From positions 236,915-300,914 of the forward strand of contig JASEIU010000002.1 of assembly GCA_030017715.1 (NCBI GenBank): a stretch of 64,000 nt of DNA. Reading direction: 5' to 3'. Origin of the DNA: Candidatus Saccharicenans sp. (GTDB lineage Bacteria; Acidobacteriota; Aminicenantia; Aminicenantales; Saccharicenantaceae). A model generated the notes under the pieces. It had not been told where the DNA came from. It made no database searches and saw only the letters and a program-made list of their open reading frames with translations. Positions 27,397-38,182 of this stretch are shown here, piece by piece (position 1 is the stretch's first letter; the number at the start of each line of letters is the position of its first letter). A program made the position numbers and the translations under genes.

Positions 27397-28005
27397 CTAT
27401 CGGGTCTGCAAGTAATTTTCCAGAAAACGGCGCAATTTTCTCAGGGCCCGGCCCCGGTGACTGACCAGGTTTTTCTCTTCCGGCCGCAGACGGGCGAAGG
27501 ATTTCCTGAGCGGGGGATAATAAAAAACCGGGTCATAGCCAAAACCGTTCTTCCCGTCCGGCTCCGACAGTATGAGTCCCCGGACCCGGCCCCGGAAACA
27601 TTTTATGAGGTGCCCGTTTTTGCCCAGGCTGACCACGCAGACAAAGCTGGCTCGTCTGCGAGCGGCCGGCACGGCTGCCAGCAACCTCAGCAATTTTTCG
27701 ATATTTTTCCGGTCGCTGGCTCCCGGCCCTGAAAACCGGGCCGAGTACACGCCCGGCCGTCCGCCCAGGGCTTCAACCTCCAGCCCGGAATCTTCGGCCA
27801 GCACCAGGCCGTCGAATTTCCGGCTGTAAAAAAGACATTTACCCTGGCTGTTGGCTTCAAAGCTCTTTCCGGTTTCCCGGTATTTTTTTAATTCTGGGTG
27901 ACGGTCCAGGCTTTCTATTTTAAGCCGCAGTCCTCGCAACAGTCTTTTTAATTCCCGGAGCTTGCCGCGGTTGGTGGTGGCCAGCAGCAAACGTTGTTCA
28001 GTCAA
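27397..28005 (-). CDS. rdgB: XTP/dITP diphosphatase (RdgB/HAM1)
   Basis: House-cleaning pyrophosphatase that hydrolyses dITP, dXTP and ITP. 202 residues. N-terminal LLLATTNRGKLREL phosphate-binding motif, EDSGLEVEALGGRPGVYSARF active site, FGYDPVF and SHRGRALRKL near the C-terminus. Start is TTG 28005, which overlaps the stop of the MgtC gene by 8 nt; the conserved motif begins too close for a later start. Confidence 0.95.
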   Translation of the reverse strand: MTEQRLLLATTNRGKLRELKRLLRGLRLKIESLDRHPELKKYRETGKSFEANSQGKCLFYSRKFDGLVLAEDSGLEVEALGGRPGVYSARFSGPGASDRKNIEKLLRLLAAVPAARRRASFVCVVSLGKNGHLIKCFRGRVRGLILSEPDGKNGFGYDPVFYYPPLRKSFARLRPEEKNLVSHRGRALRKLRRFLENYLQTR

Positions 28006-28645
28006 CCCGGAATTCCTCCAGCTGGCCCAGGTTCATCAGGCCATCGTTAAATTCCTGTTCTTTTTCCTCGCTGCCGACGGTGGAGAAATTCAGCATCAGA
28101 AAGACTCCCTCCTTCTTGAGGCTCAGTCGCTCCAGTTTGACGCCATGATGAAAGCTCAGTTTGCGCAATTTGCTCAGCAGGTCGGGAGCGTCTTTGTATT
28201 TCAGGTGGTAATGGTAGATATTTTTTTTCAGGTAAATATCCTCAATTTTTCTGAAGGCCACCAGAGTGGAGATGATGAGAGCGGTCATGATGAGGGCCGG
28301 CAGGTAATAGCCGGCTCCGATGACCAGGCCCAGCCCGGCTACCACCCAGATGGTGGTGGCAGTGGTCAAGCCGATGACCATTCCCCGGGCCTGGATGATG
28401 GTGCCGGCGCCAAGGAAACCGATTCCGGTGAGCACCCCGGCCGCCATCCGGATCATGGTGTCGGGTGTGGCGCTCGACCCCTGAACCAGCCCCACGGCCA
28501 GGCTCATCATCATGGCTGAACCGATACAGACCAGAATGTTGGTCCGGAACCCGGCCGGCTTCTGGCTGGCCTCGCGCTCGATGCCTATCAATCCTCCCAG
28601 GGCCACGGCCAGGATCAATTTAAGGATGATTTCCAGTATGTCCAT
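27998..28645 (-). CDS. MgtC/SapB-family membrane protein
   Basis: 215 residues. An N-terminal MgtC domain with about four or five helices (residues 1-130; ALGGLIGIEREASQKPAGFRTNILVCIGSA and GFLGAGTII) is followed by a cytoplasmic ACT-like domain (about 140-215). Relatives affect Mg2+ homeostasis or F-ATPase in pathogens; here the role is unknown. No Mg2+-sensing leader is visible upstream. Confidence 0.88.
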   Translation of the reverse strand: MDILEIILKLILAVALGGLIGIEREASQKPAGFRTNILVCIGSAMMMSLAVGLVQGSSATPDTMIRMAAGVLTGIGFLGAGTIIQARGMVIGLTTATTIWVVAGLGLVIGAGYYLPALIMTALIISTLVAFRKIEDIYLKKNIYHYHLKYKDAPDLLSKLRKLSFHHGVKLERLSLKKEGVFLMLNFSTVGSEEKEQEFNDGLMNLGQLEEFRVD

Positions 28646-28795
28646 TCCTTTAACCTTTCCTCAAGCTGGAGCCTTCAGGACCGGTTGCGATCAGAGAACC
28701 GATCGCTCCAATTTTATTAAAAAGGCAGGAAAATGAGAAGCAGGAATTGATGGCCGGATTAGATTTGCCACCGGCCCTGTGCTAAAATTCATTGA

Positions 28796-30109
<1,314 letters not shown>

Positions 30110-30287
30110 AAAATTTTTGCCCCTCAAGACAAAATATCGGAGCCCAGGTCGGAAGGCTGAAAGGTTGGCCGGAGGAGGTATGAACTGCGGCCGCCGTTCG
30201 CAACCTGAATGCCCGACAGTCGCCCGGAAGAAAATAATTTTTGCTTTTTTGGCGTTTGTTCTATATCCTTGAGTTAAGGAACAAAAA

Positions 30288-31421
30288 ATGAGAAGGCTGG
30301 TTTTTTTTATGATCATCAGTCTGATATTTTTGTGGTGCCTGGCGCTCACTGTCAACGGCCAGGCCCAGAAATTACGGCTGAGGGTCGTGACCGAGCAGGC
30401 TAACATCAGGCTGAAGCCCGATATTGGCAGCGAGATGATCTGGCAGGTGAGGCAGGGAACCGAAGTGGAAGCTGAAAGGAAAGAAGGAGAATGGTATCTG
30501 GTGGCGCTGGAAAAGCCGGACGGCTCCAGGATTCGCGGCTATGTCCATGAAAGCCTGGTTGAGGTGGTGGCCTCCGGGTTGAAGCCAGTGACGGCCAGTC
30601 CGGAGGTTAAGCCATTCAGGGAAGTCGAAGTCAGGCCGGAGCGCGAAAAGAGAGCCGGCCTGGATTATCTGGTCACCCTGTCCGGCGGCGGCCAGTACCT
30701 GTCGCCCGCCGACCTGAACCGGGCAGCTCAGGGTGTAACCGATTATTACCTGACCGACCTGGGGACAGGGAAAAAGGCCAGCCTGAACGGATTGCATCTG
30801 GTTTGGTGCTACGGACTGGACTTTTTCTATCCGCTGAGCCGGCAGGTTTATCTTGGACTCGGCTTTGAGTATCTGCAGGGGGCGAAGGAATCGACGGTCA
30901 GTTTCACTCTGGACGGCAGCGATTATGGGCTGCTGACCCGCCCCGGCCTCAGAAACGTTGCCCTGCGGGTTTCTCTTATTTATCAACCGGCCGATATTTT
31001 CTACCTTCGGGCCGGACTGGAAACCAACCTGGCCAGACTCAGCTATCTGTACCGGATTGAACAGGGTGATAGCTGGATGGAATGGCGGGGGCAAGCTGAC
31101 GGCTTCAATCTCGGCTGGATGGAGGCGGCCGGAGTGCAACTGCCGATTGCTTCCTGGCTTCAGCTTTATGTGGAGGGCACTTATCGCTACGCCAGAATCA
31201 GAAATTTTGAGGGCACGAATTATTATCTGGACTCGGACGGACTGGAAAGAACAGAAAAGGGGAAACTTTATTACTGGACTGTCAACTCAGACGGCAAGTA
31301 TTATCCGGCGCTCTTCATCCGCGATCGCCTGCCCACAGACCCGGGAGTCACAGCTCCCCGGACTGCCGACATCAATCTTTCTGGGTTTAGCCTGAGGGCC
31401 GGCCTGCGCCTGTCTTTCTGA
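30288..31421 (+). CDS. Bacterial SH3-domain protein with outer-membrane barrel-like C-terminus
   Basis: 377 residues, family not recognised with certainty. Signal peptide about 1-26 (NGQAQ). Residues about 30-95 form an SH3b domain (VTEQANIRLKPDIGSEMIWQV, then EWYLVALEKPDGSRIRGYVHESLV), a module that usually binds peptidoglycan. Residues about 120-377 show alternating strands rich in Tyr, Leu and Gly (FYPLSRQVYLGLGFEYLQGA, SFSLRAGLRLSF-type ends), like an outer-membrane barrel closing with Phe. It could tether outer membrane and cell wall (inference). Confidence 0.6.
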   Translation: MRRLVFFMIISLIFLWCLALTVNGQAQKLRLRVVTEQANIRLKPDIGSEMIWQVRQGTEVEAERKEGEWYLVALEKPDGSRIRGYVHESLVEVVASGLKPVTASPEVKPFREVEVRPEREKRAGLDYLVTLSGGGQYLSPADLNRAAQGVTDYYLTDLGTGKKASLNGLHLVWCYGLDFFYPLSRQVYLGLGFEYLQGAKESTVSFTLDGSDYGLLTRPGLRNVALRVSLIYQPADIFYLRAGLETNLARLSYLYRIEQGDSWMEWRGQADGFNLGWMEAAGVQLPIASWLQLYVEGTYRYARIRNFEGTNYYLDSDGLERTEKGKLYYWTVNSDGKYYPALFIRDRLPTDPGVTAPRTADINLSGFSLRAGLRLSF

Positions 31422-31483
31422 GCAGTCCTGAAACCCGCTTCCCTGCATCGGAAGAATCCTGGTTTCCATTTTCTAAAATCAGT

Positions 31484-31513
31484 TTGTTTATCATCGACCA
31501 AATTTCTTATAAT
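31484..31513 (+). promoter_or_regulatory. Possible promoter for the NSS transporter
   Basis: TTGTTT (31484-31489), 18-bp spacer, TATAAT (31508-31513), about 42 bp before the TTG start. The -10 is perfect, the -35 is moderate. Confidence 0.4.
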
Positions 31514-31554
31514 GCTCTCTTTGACATTCTAACCTTGCGGTAGCGGAGGTCCGG

Positions 31555-33015
31555 TTGAGTCAGAAAGAGCAATTCGTTTCCAGGCTGGGGTTTGTGGCCG
31601 CGGCCATCGGCATGGCCGTGGGCACCGGCAACATCTGGCGTTTTCCCCGCATGGCAGCTCAGTATGGCGGCGGAGTCTTTGTGCTGGTCTATTTATTGGC
31701 GCTTCTTCTATGGTCGGCTCCGCTTCTGATGGTGGAGATGTCAATAGGGCGGAAAACCCGGATGGGACCGGTGGGCGGCTTTCGTGATTTCGTCGGCCCG
31801 AAATATACCTGGATGGGCGGCTGGATGGTGGGCGTCTGTATGCTGATCACCTTCTACTATGCCGTGGTTACCGGCTGGTGCGCCAAATACTTCGTTCTCT
31901 CGCTTCAGGGGGCCTTCAGAGAGGGCGTGGATACGGCCACTGTCTGGATCAATTTTCAGCACAACAGGTGGGAGAACATACTATTCCAGGCGCTGGCCAT
32001 CGGTCTGTGCGGTTTGATCATCTACCGGGGGATTCAGAAAGGCGTGGAGAGGGTCAACAAGCTCCTGGTGCCGTCGCTTTTTGTTTTCCTGGCGGTGGCG
32101 GCTCTCAGGGCTGTTACCCTGCCCGGGGCCAGCCTCGGTTTGCGGTATCTTTTCGTTCCCGACTGGTCGAAATTAGCCGACCCGGCCACCTGGCTCCAGG
32201 CTTTCACCCAATCGGCCTGGTCCACGGGAGCAGGGTGGGGTCTGATGCTGACCTATGCCGTTTATATGAGTAAAAAGGAAGACATTCCTCAAAATGGTTT
32301 TACCGTGGGTTTCGGAGATAATTCCGGAGCCTTGCTGGCCGGGATGGCAGTTATCCCGACCATTTTTGCTCTTTCTCCCGACCTGGGGGCGGCCCGGGCT
32401 TCGCTGGGCGACAACATGGGCTTGACCTTTATTTCTCTGGCCGGCCTGTTTCCGAAGATGAAAGGCGGCCTTCTGGTGGCGCCCGTTTTTTTCCTGGCCA
32501 TGCTTTTTGCCGCTCTCAGCTCTCTTATTGCCCAGGTGGAGCTGGGAGCCAGAGCCCTGATGGATTTTGGCTGGAGCCGCAAGAAAAGCACCCTGTCGGT
32601 GATGTGTCTCTGCTTCCTGCTCGGCCTGCCTTCGGCAGCCTTTCCTTCGTTCCTTCTAAATCAGGACTGGGTCTGGGGCATGGCGCTTTTGGTAAGCGGG
32701 TTCTGGACCATTTTAGCGGCCAGAAAATATGGCCTGGAAAAGTTGCGCCGGGAAATAAACGCCGGGGCCGACCTGAAGCTCGGTCGCTGGTGGACATTTA
32801 TCCTGAAATATGTTTCTCCTCTGATTTTCCTGACGGTAACCGGGTGGTGGTTTTACCAGGCTATCGGCTGGGATAAAAAAGGGTGGTGGCATCCCTTCAA
32901 AGTTACCTCGGCCGGGACCATTATTTTTCAGTGGTTGATATTGCTGGTTCTGGTCCTGTTATTGAACAGACATCTGGCCCGCCGGACCAGAAAGCCGCTG
33001 GAAGAAGAGGATTGA
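31555..33015 (+). CDS. NSS-family sodium-dependent transporter
   Basis: Na+-coupled symporter of the neurotransmitter:sodium symporter family (amino acid uptake in bacteria). 486 residues with twelve helices predicted. The unwound TM1 motif is clear (FVAAAIGMAVGTGNIWRFPRM), carrying the Na+ and carboxylate-binding residues. Start is TTG 31555 with GGAGGT 4 nt upstream; no ATG fits. A 32-residue membrane protein follows after 1 nt and probably forms a complex with it, as in MetP/MetS. Confidence 0.93.
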   Translation: MSQKEQFVSRLGFVAAAIGMAVGTGNIWRFPRMAAQYGGGVFVLVYLLALLLWSAPLLMVEMSIGRKTRMGPVGGFRDFVGPKYTWMGGWMVGVCMLITFYYAVVTGWCAKYFVLSLQGAFREGVDTATVWINFQHNRWENILFQALAIGLCGLIIYRGIQKGVERVNKLLVPSLFVFLAVAALRAVTLPGASLGLRYLFVPDWSKLADPATWLQAFTQSAWSTGAGWGLMLTYAVYMSKKEDIPQNGFTVGFGDNSGALLAGMAVIPTIFALSPDLGAARASLGDNMGLTFISLAGLFPKMKGGLLVAPVFFLAMLFAALSSLIAQVELGARALMDFGWSRKKSTLSVMCLCFLLGLPSAAFPSFLLNQDWVWGMALLVSGFWTILAARKYGLEKLRREINAGADLKLGRWWTFILKYVSPLIFLTVTGWWFYQAIGWDKKGWWHPFKVTSAGTIIFQWLILLVLVLLLNRHLARRTRKPLEEED

Positions 33016-33016
33016 A

Positions 33017-33115
33017 ATGGAAGTCATTGTCTGGATGATCATCATTCTGGGTTTGAATTTCGGCGGGCTGGGATATTTTCTCTGGCGTCTGCTGAGAAGA
33101 AAGAGTTCTTACTGA
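33017..33115 (+). CDS. Small subunit of the NSS transporter (MetS-like)
   Basis: A 32-residue ORF starting 1 nt after the NSS stop: one hydrophobic helix (VIVWMIIILGLNFGGLGYFLW) followed by the basic tail RLLRRKSSY. The layout (Met, short acidic start, single helix with Gly pair, Arg-rich C-terminus) matches the MetS-type small subunits found after bacterial NSS genes such as metP of Corynebacterium. The Shine-Dalgarno is weak; coupling to the preceding stop is likely. Confidence 0.75.
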   Translation: MEVIVWMIIILGLNFGGLGYFLWRLLRRKSSY

Positions 33116-33130
33116 TATCCTGCCCGCGAG

Positions 33131-33155
33131 AATAGGCTTTCGGCCCGAAGCTATT
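33131..33155. terminator. Possible bidirectional 3'-end hairpin
   Basis: AATAG/CTATT arms continue into CTT-CG/CG-AAG with two single-base bulges, between the rightward metS-like gene and the leftward response regulator. There is no T tract on either strand. Confidence 0.3.
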
Positions 33156-33174
33156 GGACGGAGCCTCCGGCTTC

Positions 33175-33876
33175 TTACCGCCGCTCCGACTCTTCGTATT
33201 TGTAACCGACTCCACGGACGCTGTGGATGGAGGCGGCCAGCGGGCCGAGTTTTTCTCTGAGGTGTCGGATGTGGACATCCACCGTCCTAAGAATGACCAC
33301 TTTCTCCTGTCCCCAGAGGTGGTCGAGTATCTCGTCTCTGGTAAAAACCCGGCCGGGTCGCGAAGTCAGCAGTTCCAGAATTCGGAATTCGCTCAGGGAA
33401 AGCTCCACCGGCCGGCCCTTAACCCGAACTTCATGTTTGTCCGGGTCGATGATTAATTGGCCTCCGGCCAGTTTTTTGGCCAGCTTTTCCGGCAGCCCGG
33501 GTTTCTCCTGCCGTCGGAGGACGGCCTTGATTCGAGCTTCCAGCTCTCTAAGGGAAAATGGTTTGGTGACATAGTCGTCAGCGCCCATTTCCAGGCCGGT
33601 TACCCGGTCGGCCTCCTGCGACCTGGCGGTCAGCATTATAATGGGGACGGCAGATCTTTCGGGCCGGCTTTTAAGATAGCGGCAGATTTCCAGCCCGTCG
33701 CTTCCGGGCAGCATCAGGTCCAGGAGAATCAGGTCGGGCTGATGTCGCTCAAGGTATTTCAGAAAAGACTCCGGACTGGAAAAGGTCTCAACCCGGAACC
33801 CGGCTCTGGTGAGATGGGTCTGGACAAGCTTCAGGATGTCTTCTTCATCATCCAGGACGGCAATGGTGCGGGCCAT
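33175..33876 (-). CDS. phoB: PhoB-type (OmpR-family) response regulator
   Basis: 233 residues. Receiver domain about 1-120 with the acidic pocket Asp9-Asp10, phospho-acceptor Asp53 (LILLDLMLPG) and Lys in VTKPF. The winged-helix output domain covers about 130-230 (LSEFRILELLTSRPGRVFTRDEIL, RTVDVHIRHLREKLG). Seven-gene operon with a porin, pstSCAB and phoU, so it is very probably PhoB. No sensor kinase (phoR) adjoins it; the right neighbour is the convergent NSS pair. Confidence 0.85.
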   Translation of the reverse strand: MARTIAVLDDEEDILKLVQTHLTRAGFRVETFSSPESFLKYLERHQPDLILLDLMLPGSDGLEICRYLKSRPERSAVPIIMLTARSQEADRVTGLEMGADDYVTKPFSLRELEARIKAVLRRQEKPGLPEKLAKKLAGGQLIIDPDKHEVRVKGRPVELSLSEFRILELLTSRPGRVFTRDEILDHLWGQEKVVILRTVDVHIRHLREKLGPLAASIHSVRGVGYKYEESERR

Positions 33877-33943
33877 CTTTCTTTCCGGTTATATTTTATA
33901 TTATTCCGGGGTCTTCCTGTCCATAACAAATTTGCCTCAGGCC

Positions 33944-34618
33944 TCAGTGGTAGATATCCGGCAGATGCAGGTGTTTTATAAATTCTCCCTTTATGAGGTA
34001 GTAGGATTCTTCAGCGATGTTGCTGGCCAGGTCGCCTATCTTTTCCAGGTGGCGGCTCACCAGAATAAAAAGCACCGCCCGGGCCGGGTCAAAGGCTTTA
34101 TCATTTATCAAATCAAGATATCGCCGCCGAACCGCCGATTTCAGTTCATCCAGGAAAAGGTCCTGCCCGATGGTCTGTCTGGCCAGTTTTTCGTCATTCT
34201 GGAGATAGGCTTCGGTGGCTGAATTCAACATGTCCCGCGCCCGTAAGACCATTTCCGCTATTTCGGCCGGCCAGTCCACGGGCAAAGATTTCTTTGTCTC
34301 TTCCAGCCGCTGGCTGATATTAAGGCACTGGTCGGCTATCCTTTCCAGCTCGTGGGCCACGTTCATTGACACCAGAAGCAGGCGCAGGTCGCGGGCTACA
34401 GGCTGATGGAGCGCGATCAGGGTCGAAGCCCTTTTCTGGAGTTCGGTCTCCAGGTGGTCGGATTTCTTTTCCAGCTCGACTATGCTACCGATAAGAGACA
34501 AATCCTGCCCGGTCAGAAGCCTTTCGGTCAGGTCAAAGGTCTGTCGGGCGATGGAGATCAGTGCTGCTGTTCCGTCTTTCAGTTCCATCAATTCCCGGTC
34601 AAATACTCGTTCCTTCAT
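33944..34618 (-). CDS. phoU: Phosphate transport regulator PhoU
   Basis: Helical negative regulator that couples Pst to the Pho sensor. 224 residues with the two tandem three-helix PhoU repeats. Conserved metal-binding ERIADQCLNISQ and EKIGDLASNIAEESYYL (E/D-x3-D) segments occur in the two halves. Located 12 bp after pstB, in the usual pstB-phoU order. Confidence 0.95.
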   Translation of the reverse strand: MKERVFDRELMELKDGTAALISIARQTFDLTERLLTGQDLSLIGSIVELEKKSDHLETELQKRASTLIALHQPVARDLRLLLVSMNVAHELERIADQCLNISQRLEETKKSLPVDWPAEIAEMVLRARDMLNSATEAYLQNDEKLARQTIGQDLFLDELKSAVRRRYLDLINDKAFDPARAVLFILVSRHLEKIGDLASNIAEESYYLIKGEFIKHLHLPDIYH

Positions 34619-34630
34619 CCTTTCCTCCGC

Positions 34631-35416
34631 TCATCCGAACCGCCCGGTGATATAGTCTTCAGTCATTTTGTTGGCCGGGTTGGTAAAAATCTTGTCGGTC
34701 CGGTCGTATTCAACCAGCTCACCCAGCCAGAGGAAAGCCGTATAGTCAGAAACCCGGGCTGCCTGCTGCATGTTATGGGTGACGATGACCACGGTGTAAT
34801 CTTGCTTGAGCTGGTGGATTAATTCTTCAACTTTGGCTGTGGCGATGGGGTCGATGGCCGAGCAGGGTTCGTCAAACAGGATGATTTCCGGCTCGACCGC
34901 CAGAGCTCTGGCTATACATAGCCGCTGCTGTTGACCGCCGGACAGCTTGAGGGCGTTCTGGTGCAGACGGTCTTTAACCTCGCCCCAGAGCGCAGCCTGA
35001 CGCAAACTCTTTTCCACGATTTTTTCCAGTTCAGCCCGGCTGCGGTGATTGCCGATTCTAAGGCCGTAGGCGATATTGTCAAAAATGGATTTGGGAAAGG
35101 GATTTGGCTTCTGGAAAACCAGGCCCACCTTTTTGCGCAGAGCTACCAGGTCCACATCCCGGTCGTAGATATTCTCCCCGTCCATCGTCACCCGCCCCTC
35201 TATCCTGGCCTCCGGTATCAGGTCATTCATCCGATTCAGGACACGCACAAAGCTTGACTTGCCGCAACCGGATGGACCGATGATGGCCGTGACTTTATTT
35301 TCGGGGATAATCAGTGAGACCTTATTCAAAACCAACTTTGGGCCGTAATAGAGGCTGAGATTCTCTACCTGAATTTTTGGCTTTCCTTCTGGAATGACGA
35401 TGTGGCTGTTTTCCAT
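34631..35416 (-). CDS. pstB: Phosphate import ATP-binding protein PstB (system 2)
   Basis: 261 residues. Walker [21 protein letters not shown], signature [20 protein letters not shown], Walker [17 protein letters not shown], and [16 protein letters not shown]. Start chosen at ATG 35416, because GGAGG lies 8 nt upstream and pstA ends 3 bp earlier; a GTG at 35431 is less likely. A canonical PstB, unlike the more diverged copy at 13480. Confidence 0.96.
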   Translation of the reverse strand: MENSHIVIPEGKPKIQVENLSLYYGPKLVLNKVSLIIPENKVTAIIGPSGCGKSSFVRVLNRMNDLIPEARIEGRVTMDGENIYDRDVDLVALRKKVGLVFQKPNPFPKSIFDNIAYGLRIGNHRSRAELEKIVEKSLRQAALWGEVKDRLHQNALKLSGGQQQRLCIARALAVEPEIILFDEPCSAIDPIATAKVEELIHQLKQDYTVVIVTHNMQQAARVSDYTAFLWLGELVEYDRTDKIFTNPANKMTEDYITGRFG

Positions 35417-35418
35417 AA

Positions 35419-36303
35419 TCAGTGCCTCCACTTTCTTCTAAGTCTGGCCCGCATTAAAATGGCCCCCAGGTTGAACAGCACTACAAATACTATGAGCACC
35501 AGGGCTGTGCCGTAGGCCAGGAATCGAGCTTTGTCTATGGCATGATGCTGGGTGGCCATGATGTAAAGGTGGTAGGGCAGAGCCATAAACTGGTCCTTGA
35601 GGGAGCGCGGCAGAAAGGGCAAGTAGAAAGCGGCACCGGTAAACATTATGGGCGCCGTTTCCCCGGCTGCCCTGGCCAGACCCAGGACGGCTCCGGTCAA
35701 CATCCCGGGGATTGAATAGGGAAGAACGTTGGTCCGGATCATCTGCCATTTGGTGGCGCCCAGAGCCAGGGCTCCTTCCCGGTAAGAATCGGGCACAGAT
35801 TTTAGAGCCTCCTCACTGGCGGTGATGGTCCAGGGAAGGGTCAGCAGGCCTAAGGTCAATCCGGCGGAGAGGATCGAAGTCCCGAACTTGAGCAGATTAA
35901 CGAACAGGATTACTCCAAACAGCCCGTAGACTATTGAAGGAACGCCGGCCAGGTTGCGGATGGAGAGCCTGATTAATCTGGTCAGGCGACCGGCTCTGGC
36001 ATATTCATTAAGATATATGGCCGCGGCCATGCCCAGGGGCACGGCAAACAGGGCGGTTATCAGTGTGACCAGGAAGGTCCCGACGATTGCCGGCAGGATG
36101 CCCCCCTCGGTCATTCCCCGCCGCGGCGCCTGAGTCAGGAATTCCCAGGAGATGGCCCCGAGACCCTTACTGCCCAGGTCATAGAAAAAATAAAGAATCA
36201 TAAAGAGAACGGAATAGACAGAAATTCTCAACATCAGGAAGCCAACCAGCTGGGCAAGCTGATGCCTGAAGCTTCGCCGACTTTTCTTGACCGAGCTTTT
36301 CAC
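35419..36303 (-). CDS. pstA: Phosphate ABC transporter permease PstA (system 2)
   Basis: 294 residues with about six helices. It shows PstA hallmarks: [50 protein letters not shown] and [19 protein letters not shown]. It overlaps the pstC stop by 4 nt. Second half of the transmembrane pore of the Pho-regulated importer. Confidence 0.95.
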   Translation of the reverse strand: MKSSVKKSRRSFRHQLAQLVGFLMLRISVYSVLFMILYFFYDLGSKGLGAISWEFLTQAPRRGMTEGGILPAIVGTFLVTLITALFAVPLGMAAAIYLNEYARAGRLTRLIRLSIRNLAGVPSIVYGLFGVILFVNLLKFGTSILSAGLTLGLLTLPWTITASEEALKSVPDSYREGALALGATKWQMIRTNVLPYSIPGMLTGAVLGLARAAGETAPIMFTGAAFYLPFLPRSLKDQFMALPYHLYIMATQHHAIDKARFLAYGTALVLIVFVVLFNLGAILMRARLRRKWRH

Positions 36304-37205
36304 TTCAGCTTCCTTTTCTGTTTTTCCAGGATGAGGTCGGCCGTCAGGTTGATGGCAAAGGTCATGAGGAACAGGACCAGTCCGATGCCGAACAGGGCAT
36401 AGTAGTGAGTGGTAAAATACGGAACCTCTCCCAGTTCGATGGCAATGTTGGCGGTCAGGGTTCTGACTGATTGCAGAAGACCGTGGGGGAAGGCCCGGGC
36501 GTTGCCGGTGGCCATCAACACAGTCATCGTTTCGCCGATGGCCCGGCCCATGCCCAGCATTAGAGAGGCGATTATGCCGGAGATGGCGGCCGGGATTTTT
36601 ACCCGGACCAGGGTCTGCCAGCGGTTGGCTCCAAGGGCCAGAGAAGCTTCAACATAAGAAACCGGAACGGCATTAAGAGAATCTTCAGAAATACTGATGA
36701 TGGTGGGCAGAGCCATTATGGCTAACATCAGACTGCCGTTGAGGGCAGTCAGGCCGTGGCTGAGCTTAAATATCTTGGCCAGTAGCGGGCTGACCAGGGT
36801 GAGTCCGATAAATCCGACCACCACCGAAGGTATGGCCGCCAGCAGTTCCACCACCGGCTTGACGATTTCCCGCACCTTGGGACTGGCCACATCCGAAAGA
36901 TAGGCGGCTACCGCCACTCCCAGGGGGAAGGCAATTAACAGCGCTCCGACGGTAACCATGATGGTGCTGGCCAGCATCGACAACAGGCCGTATTCCGGCC
37001 TTTCGGGCGAGGTGGGATCCCAGCGGGTCGAAGTCAGAAATTCCTTAAGACTGATTTCTTTGAAGGCCGGAACCGAGGTGTAAAGAAGAAGGGCAAAGAT
37101 TCCCAGGAGGACCAAGATGGCCAGCAAGCCGCTGGTCTGAAAAGCCTTCTGAATCAGGCTTTCTTTCAAGTCACCCAGGATGCTCTTCTTCTTCACCGAA
37201 ATCAT
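36300..37205 (-). CDS. pstC: Phosphate ABC transporter permease PstC (system 2)
   Basis: 301 residues. PstC motifs are PVVELLAAIPSVVVGFIGL, ALPTIISISEDSLNAVP, SYVEASLALGANRWQTLVRV and GMGRAIGETMTVLMATGNA. Forms the pore with PstA. ATG 37205; pstS ends 23 bp before. Confidence 0.95.
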   Translation of the reverse strand: MISVKKKSILGDLKESLIQKAFQTSGLLAILVLLGIFALLLYTSVPAFKEISLKEFLTSTRWDPTSPERPEYGLLSMLASTIMVTVGALLIAFPLGVAVAAYLSDVASPKVREIVKPVVELLAAIPSVVVGFIGLTLVSPLLAKIFKLSHGLTALNGSLMLAIMALPTIISISEDSLNAVPVSYVEASLALGANRWQTLVRVKIPAAISGIIASLMLGMGRAIGETMTVLMATGNARAFPHGLLQSVRTLTANIAIELGEVPYFTTHYYALFGIGLVLFLMTFAINLTADLILEKQKRKLK

Positions 37206-37228
37206 GGTTAAGGACTCCCGGCCGTCCT

Positions 37229-38164
37229 TTATTTCAGGTTTTTATCGTTCTGATCCATCAACTCTTGGCCGATTTTAAAAAATCCTTCTTTCTCCACTAT
37301 GGCCTGTCCTTCGGGGCTGAGTTCGAAACGGATAAAATCAGCCACCGCGGCCGACGGCTTACCGCTGGTTGACTGGTAAAGCGGACGGGAAATGGCATAT
37401 TTAGCCGAATAAACCGCTTCTTTATCCAGAGGCGAGTAGGCAGGAGAATTTTCGTCTTTTTTGATTTGCAGAACTTTTATCCCCCTGCGGATTTCGCCTT
37501 TTTCATCGTAGAGATAGCCGACGCCCACATAGCCGACTCCTGCCAGGTCCTGGCTGACCGCTTCTATGATCTGGGCGTTGCCGTTCATCTCCTTGACGTC
37601 CTGAGAATAATTTTTATTGTTGAGCACGTGTTCCTGCAGGAAGGAATAGGTTCCAGAGTTGGACTGACGTCCGTAGAGTGAAATTTTCTGGTCCGGGCCG
37701 CCGACAACTTTCCAGTTCTTAATTTCGCCCCGGAAGATAGACCCGACCTGGGCCATGGTCAGACTGTCAACGGAATTATTCTCATTTACTATGATGCTGA
37801 GAGCATCCACGGCTATGGCAAAAATTCTCGGTCTGACACCTTTTTCAAAGGCCAGGTCGAGCTCCTTGGTTTTCCATTCTCTGGAATGGTTTGCCAGGTC
37901 GCAGGTGCCGTTGATGATGGCCGTGATTCCGGTGCCAGAACCGCCGCCCAGAACGGCGATGGCTGCGCCCGGCTTCTTGGCCATGTATTCTTCAGCCAGG
38001 ATCTGCACCAGATTGACCATGGTGTCGGAGCCCTTGACCTGAATCATTTTTCGCTGGGCCGAAGCGGTGGCTGTAAAAAGCAGACCGCAAGCAGCCAGCA
38101 GAGCGGTCCCGGTCAGCATTCCGGCCATTAATTTTTTAAATCCGGCAGACAATTTTTTTCTCAT
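37229..38164 (-). CDS. pstS: Phosphate-binding protein PstS (system 2)
   Basis: Periplasmic phosphate-binding protein, 311 residues from ATG 38164, chosen because AAGGAGG sits 5 nt upstream (a TTG at 38179 is in frame but poorly placed). The N-terminus MRKKLSAGFKKLM leads a hydrophobic segment that contains both a lipobox-like LLAAC and a signal-peptidase I site ASA-Q, so either a lipoprotein or a soluble form is possible. Phosphate loops VKGSDTMVNLV, GGGSGTGITAI and GRQSNSGTYSF are intact, unlike the copy at 16035-17099. Confidence 0.93.
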   Translation of the reverse strand: MRKKLSAGFKKLMAGMLTGTALLAACGLLFTATASAQRKMIQVKGSDTMVNLVQILAEEYMAKKPGAAIAVLGGGSGTGITAIINGTCDLANHSREWKTKELDLAFEKGVRPRIFAIAVDALSIIVNENNSVDSLTMAQVGSIFRGEIKNWKVVGGPDQKISLYGRQSNSGTYSFLQEHVLNNKNYSQDVKEMNGNAQIIEAVSQDLAGVGYVGVGYLYDEKGEIRRGIKVLQIKKDENSPAYSPLDKEAVYSAKYAISRPLYQSTSGKPSAAVADFIRFELSPEGQAIVEKEGFFKIGQELMDQNDKNLK

Positions 38165-38182
38165 TTTTTCCTCCTTCAAAAT

